From an uncultured Saprospiraceae bacterium (lineage in GTDB: Bacteria > Bacteroidota > Bacteroidia > Chitinophagales > Saprospiraceae): a stretch of 52,753 nucleotides of DNA. Location of the stretch: assembly GCA_937921825.1 (NCBI GenBank), contig CAKZVK010000063.1:1-52753 (forward strand). Reading direction: 5' to 3'. How positions within the stretch are numbered: the first letter of the stretch is position 1; each line of letters begins with the position of its first letter. Position numbers and translations under genes: made by a program. This document shows, piece by piece, positions 9,401 to 17,965 of this stretch. The notes beneath the pieces are model-generated. The model worked only from the letters and a program-made list of their open reading frames with translations. It did not search any database and was not told where the DNA came from.

Positions 9401-11009
9401 TGGATTAGGTTCTAGTTGTACTAGTACTGTCCAAATTCAAGATAATAACAATTTATGTGGCCAGCCTCCTGTCACTAACACTGTCATTAATGGATGTGAA
9501 GACCAAACGTTTGAGATCATTGATTGCCCAGTGGGGTCGCTCAGTTTTTCTACCTCTATAACTGGGTCTGGCTGTTCTATAGATGGAGAATATCTAGTTG
9601 TTGCCAATATTGATTTTAACCGTGATGGAGCTAATGATATCAGAGAAGATCTTATATCTTCTGGCATTTACACCTATGATTTTCCTACACCAGTCGGAAG
9701 CCATGAGTTGGAGCTTACTTATTCTGACCCCTGTGGTGTGGTCTTAACTTGTGTCAAAAACTTCACAGTTACATGTACACAAGGAATAGAGCAAGCCCTC
9801 ATAGTCGGTAGTGTAGAAACTGAAATGAGTCAAGCAGTCCAAGATGTAGAAGTCGCTCTACAAGGGGCAGGTAATACAAAAGTAATGACGGATGATTCTG
9901 GTTCATATGCCTTTCCTGCTATGCAAACAGGCGGAGAGTATAAAGTCACCGCCGTTAAAAACGAAAACCCTCTCAATGGAGTTTCTACTCTTGATCTGAT
10001 TGCGATTCAGAGGAATATTTTAGGAATAAAACAACTAGATTCTCCTTACAAGTTGATTGCAGCGGATGTAGATAGATCTGGTGACGTTAATGGTATAGAT
10101 CTGATAGAACTAAGAAAATTAATCTTAGGAATCTATGATGACTTCCCTAATAACACCTCATGGAGGATGATAGATGCTTCAGTTGATTTTGCTGATCCTG
10201 CTAATCCTTTCGCAGACAGTATCCAAGAAGACTATGCTATCAATAAGCTAGATGATAATATGGAAGTTGATTTTGTAGGTGTAAAGGTAGGTGATGTCAA
10301 TAATTCTGCGGAGCTATTAGGATCTAAAAGAATAGAAGAAAGAGCTTCATATAGTCTAGAATTACAGACCAAGAGTAATTCGGCTAGAGAGTATGAAATA
10401 ACAATCAACTCAGGAGATTTAGAAATAGAAGGATTCCAACTAGAATTTTTAATTGATGGTTCTAGGGCTACAGTTCAGAATATTATACCTCTTGTAGCAG
10501 GTCTGAATGAAGCTAATATTAGTAATACCTTCGAAGTAAATGACAAAGTAACGATGAGTTGGTATACTCAGCAGCCTGTTGCTAAGCATACTGCACTCTT
10601 TAGAATAGAGCTTGCAGCTAACTCCGAATCAGATGCCGAAGCGGCTATCAGTCTGGAGACTTCGAGAATTGCTAATGAGATCTATCATAATAACTCAGCA
10701 AAGCAAATCCAACTAGAGTTTAGAACTACTCAAATGTCATCTGAAGATCAGATTATGCTTTACCCGAATAGACCTAACCCTTGGTCCGAAACAACAGAAA
10801 TTAGCTATTATCTGCCTTCGGCTAAGGATATAATTCTTAGTGTCTATGATATAAACGGTAAGCTCATCTATCAAGAACAAAAAAGAGGATATCAGGGTAT
10901 AAATACAGTTCTGCTATCCAGAAATGACTTGCTTAGTGCTGGTGTTCTGTATTACGAGTTGGTAGCAGATAACATTAGTAAGATTCAGAAAATGGTGGTG
11001 ATAGAATAG
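6441..11009 (+). CDS. Giant T9SS-secreted protein with HYR-like modules, C-type lectin domain, dockerin-like and cohesin-like domains
   Basis: The protein has 1522 residues. The N-terminus carries a signal peptide with hydrophobic core LLPFLQVIVFCTLSVSAF. Cys-rich HYR/Ig-like modules of varying length follow (examples at DCYDMN, CPSSIIMD, CPADVTVACG). At about 448-577 a C-type-lectin-like domain is inserted: YIGLTDEGHPGSFLWSD, then TYTNWADGQ and a final GEWEI strand. The tail repeats the series in the gene at 2-4588: a carboxypeptidase-regulatory-like domain from about 1121, a dockerin-like pair about 1177-1240 (second loop AADVDRSGDVNGIDLIEL keeps acidic Ca-binding positions, first loop degenerate), a cohesin-like domain about 1303-1430, and a T9SS type A sorting domain about 1437-1522 (NRPNPW). 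Likely a carbohydrate-binding adhesin on the cell surface; the ligand cannot be read from sequence. Confidence 0.88.
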   Translation: MGYLHHAAAARSRNLLPFLQVIVFCTLSVSAFCSISCHNQLNISLDNDCQSQLSAMDILTHGNTGGPYTLELSTANGTVLAPSNIVDESHLWTTLMAKVTDTSTGNSCWGSVHVEDKLGPTITCADITIDCYDMNTYEPTADDACTTSTVSIVNQSITVLPCTDDNLKEIQQTYQATDSYGNTSNCTQSITLRRFDMTTIDWPEDFELINDTNLTCKDEVNDEGNPDISVTGVPTSNGVALFPYDDFYCNIAVEFRDVVIADFGCAKKIMRTWYVYDWNCNNTSASVNHVQTIEIDDTELPVISNCPSSIIMDADGSAGCQRTLELTLPTVTDDCSGFLEIDVAYNGGFVNNATANPVVTLSGSSMVTYTVYDRCDNSASCSTVVTIRDNESPTAVCDQNTIVSLRSDGTARAYARSFDDGSFDDCELYKTLVKRVSPDCGCDRPYFDDMTYLGDHDGHFYYLSDDKTTGPWAGGLATGLDGQLVSLESEAEANWIIDAALAITDSFYIGLTDEGHPGSFLWSDHSAPTYTNWADGQVDAEGSPLVAGSYVVVNEGGEWEIIGGGDRLRYIVEISDACGFSDRVDFCCSDASAQQTVLFRAIDISGRINECTSLVTVQDKIAPVISCPADVTVACGSGFDPNNSSIYGTATATDQCTSQITFELSNNVDPTCQTGSILKVWTAGDQNGSSSCTQTFSIESASGYDPDNIVWPEDYDVVGGCDENNYLPQDLPIENGFPQYSTGLCDNVSQNYSDAVFSFAGPASDACSKIVRTWTVTDHCAPLVDGQNPQIYQQAIKVNNTTAPTINNCEPISVNTADCNPINVKFSATALDDCAPNTNVDGTIVVDVFSDGNFESSNSSQGNIVYFNRDLPVGTHSAIISFTDRCGNVANCSKMIQVTNVTTPSVVCKNSVSVNIQAMDLDSDPNTPPENMAIVNTGNLVLSTSNPCGYNVSYSFSASNQNDNQRTFDCTFRNTTQALTVYVTDSFGLGSSCTSTVQIQDNNNLCGQPPVTNTVINGCEDQTFEIIDCPVGSLSFSTSITGSGCSIDGEYLVVANIDFNRDGANDIREDLISSGIYTYDFPTPVGSHELELTYSDPCGVVLTCVKNFTVTCTQGIEQALIVGSVETEMSQAVQDVEVALQGAGNTKVMTDDSGSYAFPAMQTGGEYKVTAVKNENPLNGVSTLDLIAIQRNILGIKQLDSPYKLIAADVDRSGDVNGIDLIELRKLILGIYDDFPNNTSWRMIDASVDFADPANPFADSIQEDYAINKLDDNMEVDFVGVKVGDVNNSAELLGSKRIEERASYSLELQTKSNSAREYEITINSGDLEIEGFQLEFLIDGSRATVQNIIPLVAGLNEANISNTFEVNDKVTMSWYTQQPVAKHTALFRIELAANSESDAEAAISLETSRIANEIYHNNSAKQIQLEFRTTQMSSEDQIMLYPNRPNPWSETTEISYYLPSAKDIILSVYDINGKLIYQEQKRGYQGINTVLLSRNDLLSAGVLYYELVADNISKIQKMVVIE

Positions 11010-11034
11010 ATATTAGAAGGATATAAAAAAGTCT

Positions 11035-11068
11035 GGCAGGTTCTTATTAAGAGAGCCTGCCTTTTTTT
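11035..11068 (+). terminator. Intrinsic terminator after the lectin-containing surface protein
   Basis: An 11-bp stem with two G-T pairs (11035-11045 with 11051-11061) and a 5-base loop, followed by seven T. Confidence 0.88.
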
Positions 11069-11123
11069 ATGGGCTCGACTGAAGCAATATTGCCAATTTT
11101 TCATAAATAATGGTTTAAAAAGG

Positions 11124-11131
11124 TAAATTTG
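11124..11131 (+). promoter_or_regulatory. Candidate -7 promoter element TAAATTTG for nhaB
   Basis: TAnnTTTG match 48 bases before the nhaB ATG and downstream of the preceding terminator. A T-rich stretch about 20 bases upstream could serve as a weak -33. Confidence 0.45.
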
Positions 11132-11179
11132 GGCTTTTCAGCACGTAGCTATTTTTAGTAATTCAAAATTAAAGATCTG

Positions 11180-12649
11180 ATGTTCAAATCGTTTTTAGGT
11201 CACAGCCCGGCTTGGTTTAAGTACACTATGCTAGGATTTCTTGTATTGAATGTCCTTTTATACTTTGTTGCAGGACCAACCATTACTGCATGGGTCTTTA
11301 TTCTTGAGTTTATCTTTACGTTAGCTATGGCATTAAAGTGCTATCCTCTACAGTCTGGAGGTCTATTGGCCATACAGGCTCTCTGTCTGGGCTTGACGAC
11401 ACCTAAGCATGCTTATCAGGAAGTAGAACATAATCTAGAAGTGATTCTTCTGCTAGTGTTCATGGTGGCAGGAATATACTTTATGAAGCCATTATTGATG
11501 TTTATCTTTAGTAAGGTCTTTACTAAGATAAAATCTAAGGTCATACTCTCACTTTTGTTCGTATTTCTTGGAGCCTTCCTTTCAGCCTTCCTTGATGCAC
11601 TGACAGTGACTGCTGTGCTTATAAGTGTAGCTGTTGGATTCTATGGTGTCTATCATAAGATACATTCCAGCTCTGCAGATTATGATGAAAGTGGCGTATT
11701 GGATAGGAAAGAACTGAGTGGCGAGACCTTAGAACAATTTCGTTCTTTCCTGAGATCTCTGGTTATGCACGGAGTAGTCGGTACTGCCCTAGGAGGAGTA
11801 ATGACACAAGTTGGAGAACCACAGAATCTACTGATCTCTCAGACTATGGGTTGGGACTTCATACAGTTCTTCCTTATCATGGCACCAGTAACTATACCTG
11901 TATTTTTCTGTGGAATGATTGCAACATTCTTTTTAGAGACAACAAAGACTTTTGGATATGGAGCCAAATTACCTGAAGTCGCTAGAACTATTATCGAAAA
12001 CTACACTGAAGAAGAAGATAGAAAACGTACCGATAGAGAGAAGTATTATTTGATAGTTCAGGCAGTAGCAGGAGTATTGCTTATTATAGCACTGGCACTG
12101 CATATTGCCTCAGTAGGTATGATCGGATTAGGTTTGATTATTCTACAGACTGCTTTTATGGGTATTACGGAGGAGCATTCTTTAGGTAAGGCCTTTGAAG
12201 AAGCACTTCCATTTACGTCATTACTCGTGGTGTTTTTTGTCATTGTAGCTATGATCCATGATCAGCACTTATTTACACCTATTATTAATTGGGCTTTAGG
12301 TTTAGAAGCTTCTCAGCAACCGACCATGTTTTATTTAGCTAATGGTCTACTCTCTATGATTAGTGATAATGTATTCGTGGCCACTGTATACATGGGTGAG
12401 GTAGCTGCAGCATTTAAAAATGGACAGATTACTCCAGATCAATATGATAAAATCGCAGTAGCCATTAATACAGGTACAAATTTACCATCCGTGGCTACGC
12501 CTAATGGCCAGGCGGCCTTCTTGTTCTTATTGACTTCTGCGATAGCTCCGCTTATCAATCTTTCCTATATGAAGATGGTTAAGATGGCTTTTCCATATAC
12601 TATAGTCTTAGGGACCATGGGTTGGATCGGTATAAAGTTCTTTTTGTAA
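11180..12649 (+). CDS. nhaB: Na+/H+ antiporter NhaB
   Basis: The protein has 489 residues, close to the about 510 of Escherichia coli NhaB. It exchanges internal Na+ for external H+ at the inner membrane. Recognised by family segments close to the enterobacterial protein: [10 protein letters not shown] at the N-terminus, [15 protein letters not shown] near residue 37, [30 protein letters not shown] near 130-150, and late [14 protein letters not shown] and [18 protein letters not shown]. About a dozen hydrophobic segments are visible, with a charged loop around 165-190 and another around 270-285 ([12 protein letters not shown]). It has its own promoter-like element and no co-transcribed partner upstream. 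NhaB is best known from Gammaproteobacteria, so its presence here fits a marine, sodium-exposed Bacteroidota and may reflect ancient transfer. Confidence 0.93.
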   Translation: MFKSFLGHSPAWFKYTMLGFLVLNVLLYFVAGPTITAWVFILEFIFTLAMALKCYPLQSGGLLAIQALCLGLTTPKHAYQEVEHNLEVILLLVFMVAGIYFMKPLLMFIFSKVFTKIKSKVILSLLFVFLGAFLSAFLDALTVTAVLISVAVGFYGVYHKIHSSSADYDESGVLDRKELSGETLEQFRSFLRSLVMHGVVGTALGGVMTQVGEPQNLLISQTMGWDFIQFFLIMAPVTIPVFFCGMIATFFLETTKTFGYGAKLPEVARTIIENYTEEEDRKRTDREKYYLIVQAVAGVLLIIALALHIASVGMIGLGLIILQTAFMGITEEHSLGKAFEEALPFTSLLVVFFVIVAMIHDQHLFTPIINWALGLEASQQPTMFYLANGLLSMISDNVFVATVYMGEVAAAFKNGQITPDQYDKIAVAINTGTNLPSVATPNGQAAFLFLLTSAIAPLINLSYMKMVKMAFPYTIVLGTMGWIGIKFFL

Positions 12650-12702
12650 GAACAAAGTAGTATCCCTATTAATTGGTGCCTTCATTATTACCAAATACCC
12701 TT

Positions 12703-12710
12703 TACCTTTG
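12703..12710 (+). promoter_or_regulatory. TAnnTTTG element four bases before the dusB ATG (possible leaderless start)
   Basis: TACCTTTG ends at 12710 and the ATG is at 12715. A Bacteroidota -7 element normally fires a few bases downstream of its G, which would place +1 on or next to the A of ATG. The -33 region shows only a weak TTC at 12681. Confidence 0.5.
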
Positions 12711-12714
12711 TTAG

Positions 12715-13713
12715 ATGGTGAAGATTGGAAATCTAGAACTTGGTGAATTCCCCTTACTCCTTGCTCCTATGGAGGATGTGAGTGATCCACCCTTTAGAGC
12801 ACTCTGTAAGAAGCAAGGATGTGATATGATGTACACAGAGTTTATCTCTGTGGAAGGACTCATCAGAGACGCTGACAAAAGTGTCCAGAAATTAGACATT
12901 TACGATTATGAGAGACCCATCGGCATCCAAATATTTGGTGCTGAAATAGATTCTATGAGAAGGGCTGCAGAAATCGTAGAAGAAGCTCAGCCAGAAGTCC
13001 TAGATATTAATTTTGGCTGCCCAGTAAAAAAGGTCGTCTGTAAGATGGCTGGCGCAGGTATCCTTCAAGATATTCCTAGGATGGTGAAGCTCACTGAGGC
13101 TATCGTAAAGTCTACTTCTCTGCCTGTGACAGTAAAGACAAGGCTGGGCTGGGACGAGAAGACTATATTTATCGAAGAGGTGGCAGAACGTCTTCAGGAT
13201 GTAGGTATCAAAGCCCTGTCTATCCACGGGAGGACAAGAAAGCAAATGTATAAAGGAGAAGCAGATTGGACCTGTATAGGAAACATCAAGAATAATCCGC
13301 GAATCCATATTCCTATTTTTGGAAATGGAGATATCAATAGTCCCGAGAAAGCGCTAGAGTACAAGAATAGATACGGAGTGGACGGCATCATGATAGGCAG
13401 AGCAAGTATTGGGAATCCATGGGTCTTCAGAGAAATAAAAGCTTTTCTAGATAAGGGTGAGCTCATAGCACCACCTACTCTCAAAGAACGTGTGGATGCA
13501 ACTAGGGAGCACCTGGACAGATCTATCGAATGGAAGGGAGAGCGATTAGGTGTAGTAGAAATGCGTAGGCACTATACCAATTATTTCAGAGGACTAAGAA
13601 ATGTCAAGCACTTCAGATCTAAGCTCGTTACAGAATACGACCCAGCTATCTTGCATGAGATATTAGATCAGCTGTATGACTACTATACCCAAGATCAGTT
13701 AGCTACAATCTAG
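12715..13713 (+). CDS. dusB: tRNA-dihydrouridine synthase (DusB type)
   Basis: The protein has 332 residues. It is an FMN-dependent enzyme that reduces uridine to dihydrouridine in the tRNA D-loop, in the cytoplasm. Visible signatures: LLAPMEDVSDPPFR (residues 15-28, FMN-binding start of the TIM barrel), DINFGCPVKKV with the catalytic Cys at about 102, and the late FMN-phosphate motifs HGRTRKQMYKGEADW, GNGDI and GVDGIMIGRASIGNPW, then the helical C-terminal domain. Length and start match DusB, which begins shortly before the APM motif, so the ATG at 12715 is right even though it leaves almost no room for a leader. It is followed after 2 bases by cca, so the two tRNA enzymes form an operon. 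Confidence 0.95.
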   Translation: MVKIGNLELGEFPLLLAPMEDVSDPPFRALCKKQGCDMMYTEFISVEGLIRDADKSVQKLDIYDYERPIGIQIFGAEIDSMRRAAEIVEEAQPEVLDINFGCPVKKVVCKMAGAGILQDIPRMVKLTEAIVKSTSLPVTVKTRLGWDEKTIFIEEVAERLQDVGIKALSIHGRTRKQMYKGEADWTCIGNIKNNPRIHIPIFGNGDINSPEKALEYKNRYGVDGIMIGRASIGNPWVFREIKAFLDKGELIAPPTLKERVDATREHLDRSIEWKGERLGVVEMRRHYTNYFRGLRNVKHFRSKLVTEYDPAILHEILDQLYDYYTQDQLATI

Positions 13714-13715
13714 TT

Positions 13716-15134
13716 ATGGAATTTTCATTTTATGAGGATGAATTACAGTTGGTCAAGCTCATCGGCCAAGCTGGTGACGGCTTAGGTTATCCCACTTTTG
13801 TGGTAGGAGGATTCGTGAGAGATCGTATGATTAATAGACCTACTAAGGACCTAGATATAGTATGTGTAGGAGATGGCATAAAATTAGCGACCAAGGTTTC
13901 TGACTTGTTAGGACTCAAAAGAGCTGTCACTGTATTCAAAAGATTTGGTACTGCAATGCTGAAACATGGCGATTTAGAAGTGGAGTTTGTCGGGGCGAGA
14001 AAAGAATCTTACAGTACCGATTCTAGAAAACCAGATGTAACTCCGGGTTCTCTTGCAGATGATCAGAATAGAAGAGACTTTACTATTAATGCTCTAGCTG
14101 TATCTCTGAATGAAGCTAACTTTGGTGAACTCATTGATTCCTTTGGAGGTGTAAAACATCTAGGAGAGAGACTCATAAAAACCCCGCTAGAACCAGGCAA
14201 GACTTTTTCTGATGATCCCCTGCGTATGATGCGAGCCGTCCGCTTTGCAAGCCAGCTGGATTATGATATTGACCCAGAGACCTTCGAGGGTATAAAAGAG
14301 TATAAGGATAGAATACAGATTGTCTCCAAGGAGAGGATCATGGTAGAATTAAATAAGATTATCCTTTCACCAATTCCTTCCACTGGAATAAATCTATTAT
14401 CCGAAGCGGGCTTACTCGAGTATATCTTGCCTGAATTCGAAAAACTTAGAGGTGTAGAGATAAGAAATGGCATAGGGCATAAGGATAACTATTACCATAC
14501 TTTGGCGGTACTAGATAATCTTTCTCGGGAGACTGAAAACCTCTGGCTGAGATGGGCAGCCATCTTACATGATATTGCTAAGCCCCCCACGAAGAGATTT
14601 AATAATCAAGCAGGGTGGACCTTCCACGGGCATGAAGTACTCGGTGCTAAGTGGGTTCCTAAGATCTTCAAGAGACTTCGCTTGCCTCTAGATCATAAAA
14701 TGAAATATGTCCAGAAATTAGTACGTCTACATCTAAGACCTATCTCTCTGACTAATGCAGATATTACTGACTCTGCTATGCGACGATTACTCTTTGATGC
14801 AGGTGAAGACATAGATGATCTGATGATGCTCTGTAAGGCAGACATTACATCTAAAAATGCTCAGAAGGTCAAGCGTATAAAGCAGAACTATGAAATCGTC
14901 AAGCAGAAACTAAAAGAGGTAGAGGAGAAAGATGAAATCCGAAACTGGCAACCACCTATCTCTGGAGAGCTAATCATGAAGACCTTTGGTATACAACCTA
15001 GCAGAGAAGTAGGTACGATTAAGGATAGTATCAGAGAAGCGATCTTAGATGGGGTAATTCCAAATGACTACGATGCAGCTTACACTTATATGATTCAAGA
15101 AGCTGAGAAGCTTGGCTTGGAAGTAAAGAGTTAG
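13716..15134 (+). CDS. cca: CCA tRNA nucleotidyltransferase with HD domain
   Basis: The protein has 472 residues. It adds or repairs the 3' CCA of tRNA, or is a related poly(A)-polymerase-family tRNA nucleotidyltransferase. The N-terminal nucleotidyltransferase motif is GGFVRD (31-36) followed by DLD (45-47), the metal-binding aspartates. FTINALAV and the LRMMRAVRFASQL segment mark the head/neck domain. An HD-type phosphohydrolase domain follows (ILHDIAKPPT, then HGHEVLGA), as is usual for Bacteroidota homologues of this length. It starts 2 bases after the dusB stop and is certainly co-transcribed. It ends 9 bases from the convergent DUF5686 gene, with no clear terminator between them. Confidence 0.93.
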   Translation: MEFSFYEDELQLVKLIGQAGDGLGYPTFVVGGFVRDRMINRPTKDLDIVCVGDGIKLATKVSDLLGLKRAVTVFKRFGTAMLKHGDLEVEFVGARKESYSTDSRKPDVTPGSLADDQNRRDFTINALAVSLNEANFGELIDSFGGVKHLGERLIKTPLEPGKTFSDDPLRMMRAVRFASQLDYDIDPETFEGIKEYKDRIQIVSKERIMVELNKIILSPIPSTGINLLSEAGLLEYILPEFEKLRGVEIRNGIGHKDNYYHTLAVLDNLSRETENLWLRWAAILHDIAKPPTKRFNNQAGWTFHGHEVLGAKWVPKIFKRLRLPLDHKMKYVQKLVRLHLRPISLTNADITDSAMRRLLFDAGEDIDDLMMLCKADITSKNAQKVKRIKQNYEIVKQKLKEVEEKDEIRNWQPPISGELIMKTFGIQPSREVGTIKDSIREAILDGVIPNDYDAAYTYMIQEAEKLGLEVKS

Positions 15135-15143
15135 GTTCCTGCG

Positions 15144-17744
15144 CTAGAACTCTACCTTCATTCTTACTCTCATACCTAGACCTTTTACTCCCCATAGATT
15201 TTCTACATTAGGATGATCTAGATAGTTAGCCCTCTTGACCAAATCAAATCTTAGGAATCTTAGTATGTTGTAAATCCCGATCCCATACTCAAAGTAAGGT
15301 TTATTACTAAGTAGGGGATAAGTAAGTGATTCCCCATTCTCATTATTACTGTATTGTATGAGTTCTTCATTAAGAGCAGGATTCAGACGATCACTAAGTG
15401 AGCCCCATACCAGCTTTGCATGAAATATTTCCTTGAGGTTTAGTTTTCTTATGAGTGGAATTCTGTTGATCAGATACCCGTCAAAAAAGTGCTGCCAAGA
15501 AAATCTCAGATACTTATTAGTAGTAAACTCAAGAAAGTTCATCGTATTAAATGAGTAGGGTTGGAATGAATAGGATTGATTGGCTCTAGGTATATAGAGG
15601 AGTATATAAGGAAGATCATCACCTGCCCATACACGTCCTATTTCTAGATCTGTCAGTGATCTTCCTGCTATAGATAAAGGAATTCTTTTTTTAAGAATCA
15701 AGGCTAATTTATGATAACTATAATCGCCTCCGAGTAGGCCTTTGATAGCACCCTTGTAACTTATCTGTAGTCTAGGTACATTGTCTACCACTGGTACTCT
15801 TTTTCTTCTTCCTTGTAAGAAGGTAGCGTTAGGAGAGTATTCAGCGGATACATTCAGTTCCATAGTTTGTACATCTGGAATGCTCTGACCAAGACCATTC
15901 TCAAAACTCAAAGTGCCTTCACCTCCTGCCCCTCCATCATAGGCCAATCTATTGATATTCTCGAGACCTATCTTGTAGAAACCAAAGTCAGTATCATTAA
16001 AATAATCGAGACTGTACCTATCCATCAGCATCATCTGATTAGCTCTACCTCTTCTGATAGAGGTCAGAAAATTATCCGCCTCTAAGAATTCTAATTGTAA
16101 GCCAGGGAATATTACGTCATGCGTATACGAAGCCGTCAGTAAGTTTTTAGGATTTTCTCTCCAGTCATCAGTAAAAGAATAAGTGAAGGCTCCCTGATAC
16201 TTAAAGTTCTTATCTCTTAGTCCATAAGCGCCGTATCCTTCTAGTCTATATTTAGAAGAATGTGCATGGGAAGTTTCTCCCCCAAATCTGAATCTCCAAC
16301 CTTCTACATCATTCCTGCTGACAAAGGCCCCTAAGTCTCCTATGTCTATATGCCCAGCTGGAATGTAACCTGTGGCAACTATCTTAGTCGCTAGTACAAA
16401 GCGCTTATATGTCGGTACGGTAACCAGGGTATCTATCATTTTATAGATGCCTTCTTCCTTAGTACTCAGCGCTTCTATTCTATTTAGATTCCAGTAGGTA
16501 TCATCTTTTTTATAAGCATCTTTTGCTTCTATCATTGACCCTACACCTGATAGCTTTTCTGGGTCTGGAGGATCGAAATTAAAATTATCGAATGTGTTAG
16601 TTCTCTTAGCATAGATGCCCAATCCACCTTCTGCAATTGCAATATCTAGAGTTAGTTCATCTCTCTTTTTTCTGAAGACATCTTCTGCCTCTTCAAATTC
16701 TTGAACGACTTTTATATCTCTTACAAAATTGAGACTGATGTCCTTCGTGACACCGAGCACTGCTTTGAGCACTGTGTATTTATCATCATTCGAGATATAG
16801 AGGTCACCTGTGAAGCCGATGAAGGTTTTATTCCTCGGAATAAAGGACATATGAATGGCACTTTGATTATTGACAGAAGTGGTGTCTATGATATAGTACC
16901 TGTAATAGTTTGTACCCCATGGAGCCAGCGGACTCAGAAAGTCATTGTCTAGTATCCTTATACTATTCTGATAGATGTCTACTTCGTCATAGAGTAAGTC
17001 TATAGCACCGGTAATAGTGTGCATATCTATGGCTTCATCAAACTTGGTCATCTTGACAGCCTCTCTGCGCTCTTTTTCTATTTTAGGATCTTTCTGGAAG
17101 TGGACTGTGGATAGAATCTCTCTCATGAATAGAGGAAGGAATACTCGACCATTGACATTAGAGGTGTCAAGGTAATTCCAGAGGAACTTGAAGTTTTTAA
17201 ACTGTTTTCGCTGCTTGAACTCTTCAGTAATGTTATTAAGATCTATCTCTATTTTCTCATGTTTATCATAGTTGTAGTAGTCTTGCGATTCTATTCGATT
17301 CCTATCCTTGTTCTCACTCACCTTTTTGATAAGTTCTACAGCGGGATTATCTTTTTTCTTGTATCGTTGTTTCTTGCCTATGATAGTCACCTCATCCCCA
17401 ATAATTCCTTCTTCTTCGAGATAGAAATCAATTCTCTGTCGGTCCTCTTGGGAGACTATCTTTATTTGAGTAGAGTATCCCACAAAGGAAGCCATCAGAG
17501 TATCTGAGGGATTCTTGGTTTTGATTTTGTACTGGCCATCTAGGTCTGTAGAGGCACCTACATAAGTACCCTTAAAAGTGACATCTACAAAGGGCAGCGG
17601 TAGTTTGGTTTTTGCGTCGAATACCTTACCCCTGACCACTGTCTGTTCTTGACCTTTTAGAGTTAGGCTAGTTAAGAAGACAAGGCAAAGAAATGTAAGG
17701 TTTCTAAGGGTTGGGGATAAAGAACTATTGAGGGGCTTTTGCAC
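15144..17744 (-). CDS. DUF5686 / carboxypeptidase-regulatory-like outer-membrane protein
   Basis: The protein has 866 residues. The start is GTG (complement of 17742-17744); no downstream ATG would keep the hydrophobic signal sequence LTFLCLVFLTSLTLKG. Residues about 34-115 form a CarboxypepD_reg-like (TonB-receptor-plug-like) beta domain: VVRGKVFDAKTKLPLPFVDV, then GASTDLDGQYKI and FVGYST. A DUF5686 region follows (DNPAVELIKKV, NRIESQDYYNYDKHEKIE) and then a long stretch of alternating strands ending in an aromatic residue (MRVRMKVEF), as expected for an outer-membrane beta-barrel. The family's substrate is unknown. The gene is monocistronic as far as can be seen, with a TATTTTTG element 42 bases upstream. 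Confidence 0.88.
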   Translation of the reverse strand: MQKPLNSSLSPTLRNLTFLCLVFLTSLTLKGQEQTVVRGKVFDAKTKLPLPFVDVTFKGTYVGASTDLDGQYKIKTKNPSDTLMASFVGYSTQIKIVSQEDRQRIDFYLEEEGIIGDEVTIIGKKQRYKKKDNPAVELIKKVSENKDRNRIESQDYYNYDKHEKIEIDLNNITEEFKQRKQFKNFKFLWNYLDTSNVNGRVFLPLFMREILSTVHFQKDPKIEKERREAVKMTKFDEAIDMHTITGAIDLLYDEVDIYQNSIRILDNDFLSPLAPWGTNYYRYYIIDTTSVNNQSAIHMSFIPRNKTFIGFTGDLYISNDDKYTVLKAVLGVTKDISLNFVRDIKVVQEFEEAEDVFRKKRDELTLDIAIAEGGLGIYAKRTNTFDNFNFDPPDPEKLSGVGSMIEAKDAYKKDDTYWNLNRIEALSTKEEGIYKMIDTLVTVPTYKRFVLATKIVATGYIPAGHIDIGDLGAFVSRNDVEGWRFRFGGETSHAHSSKYRLEGYGAYGLRDKNFKYQGAFTYSFTDDWRENPKNLLTASYTHDVIFPGLQLEFLEADNFLTSIRRGRANQMMLMDRYSLDYFNDTDFGFYKIGLENINRLAYDGGAGGEGTLSFENGLGQSIPDVQTMELNVSAEYSPNATFLQGRRKRVPVVDNVPRLQISYKGAIKGLLGGDYSYHKLALILKKRIPLSIAGRSLTDLEIGRVWAGDDLPYILLYIPRANQSYSFQPYSFNTMNFLEFTTNKYLRFSWQHFFDGYLINRIPLIRKLNLKEIFHAKLVWGSLSDRLNPALNEELIQYSNNENGESLTYPLLSNKPYFEYGIGIYNILRFLRFDLVKRANYLDHPNVENLWGVKGLGMRVRMKVEF

Positions 17745-17785
17745 TAATTCTGATCTGTATTATAATCTGAGTCATTAATCTACAG

Positions 17786-17793
17786 CAAAAATA
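17786..17793 (-). promoter_or_regulatory. Candidate -7 element TATTTTTG for the DUF5686 gene
   Basis: On the minus strand, 42 bases upstream of the GTG start. The rest of the 221-base gap (17745-17965) shows no other recognisable site. Confidence 0.4.
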
Positions 17794-17965
17794 ACATGAT
17801 TAGGGAGATTAAGTTTGACTTAAGTAGAGACTATAGAACGGTTAGTATAAAAGTCTAGTATAGCGACAAGACAATAAGCCTAGCTTACATTATTATGACT
17901 AACACTGAGTTGATTTGCAGAATGTAGTTTGGCTATTTTTGATATTGCAGAACTATTATAATGAG

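Noticed and set aside
15130-15165. Weak stem between convergent cca and DUF5686 genes
   Set aside because: GTTC/GAAC pairing with a bulge and no flanking T-run; not strong enough to call.
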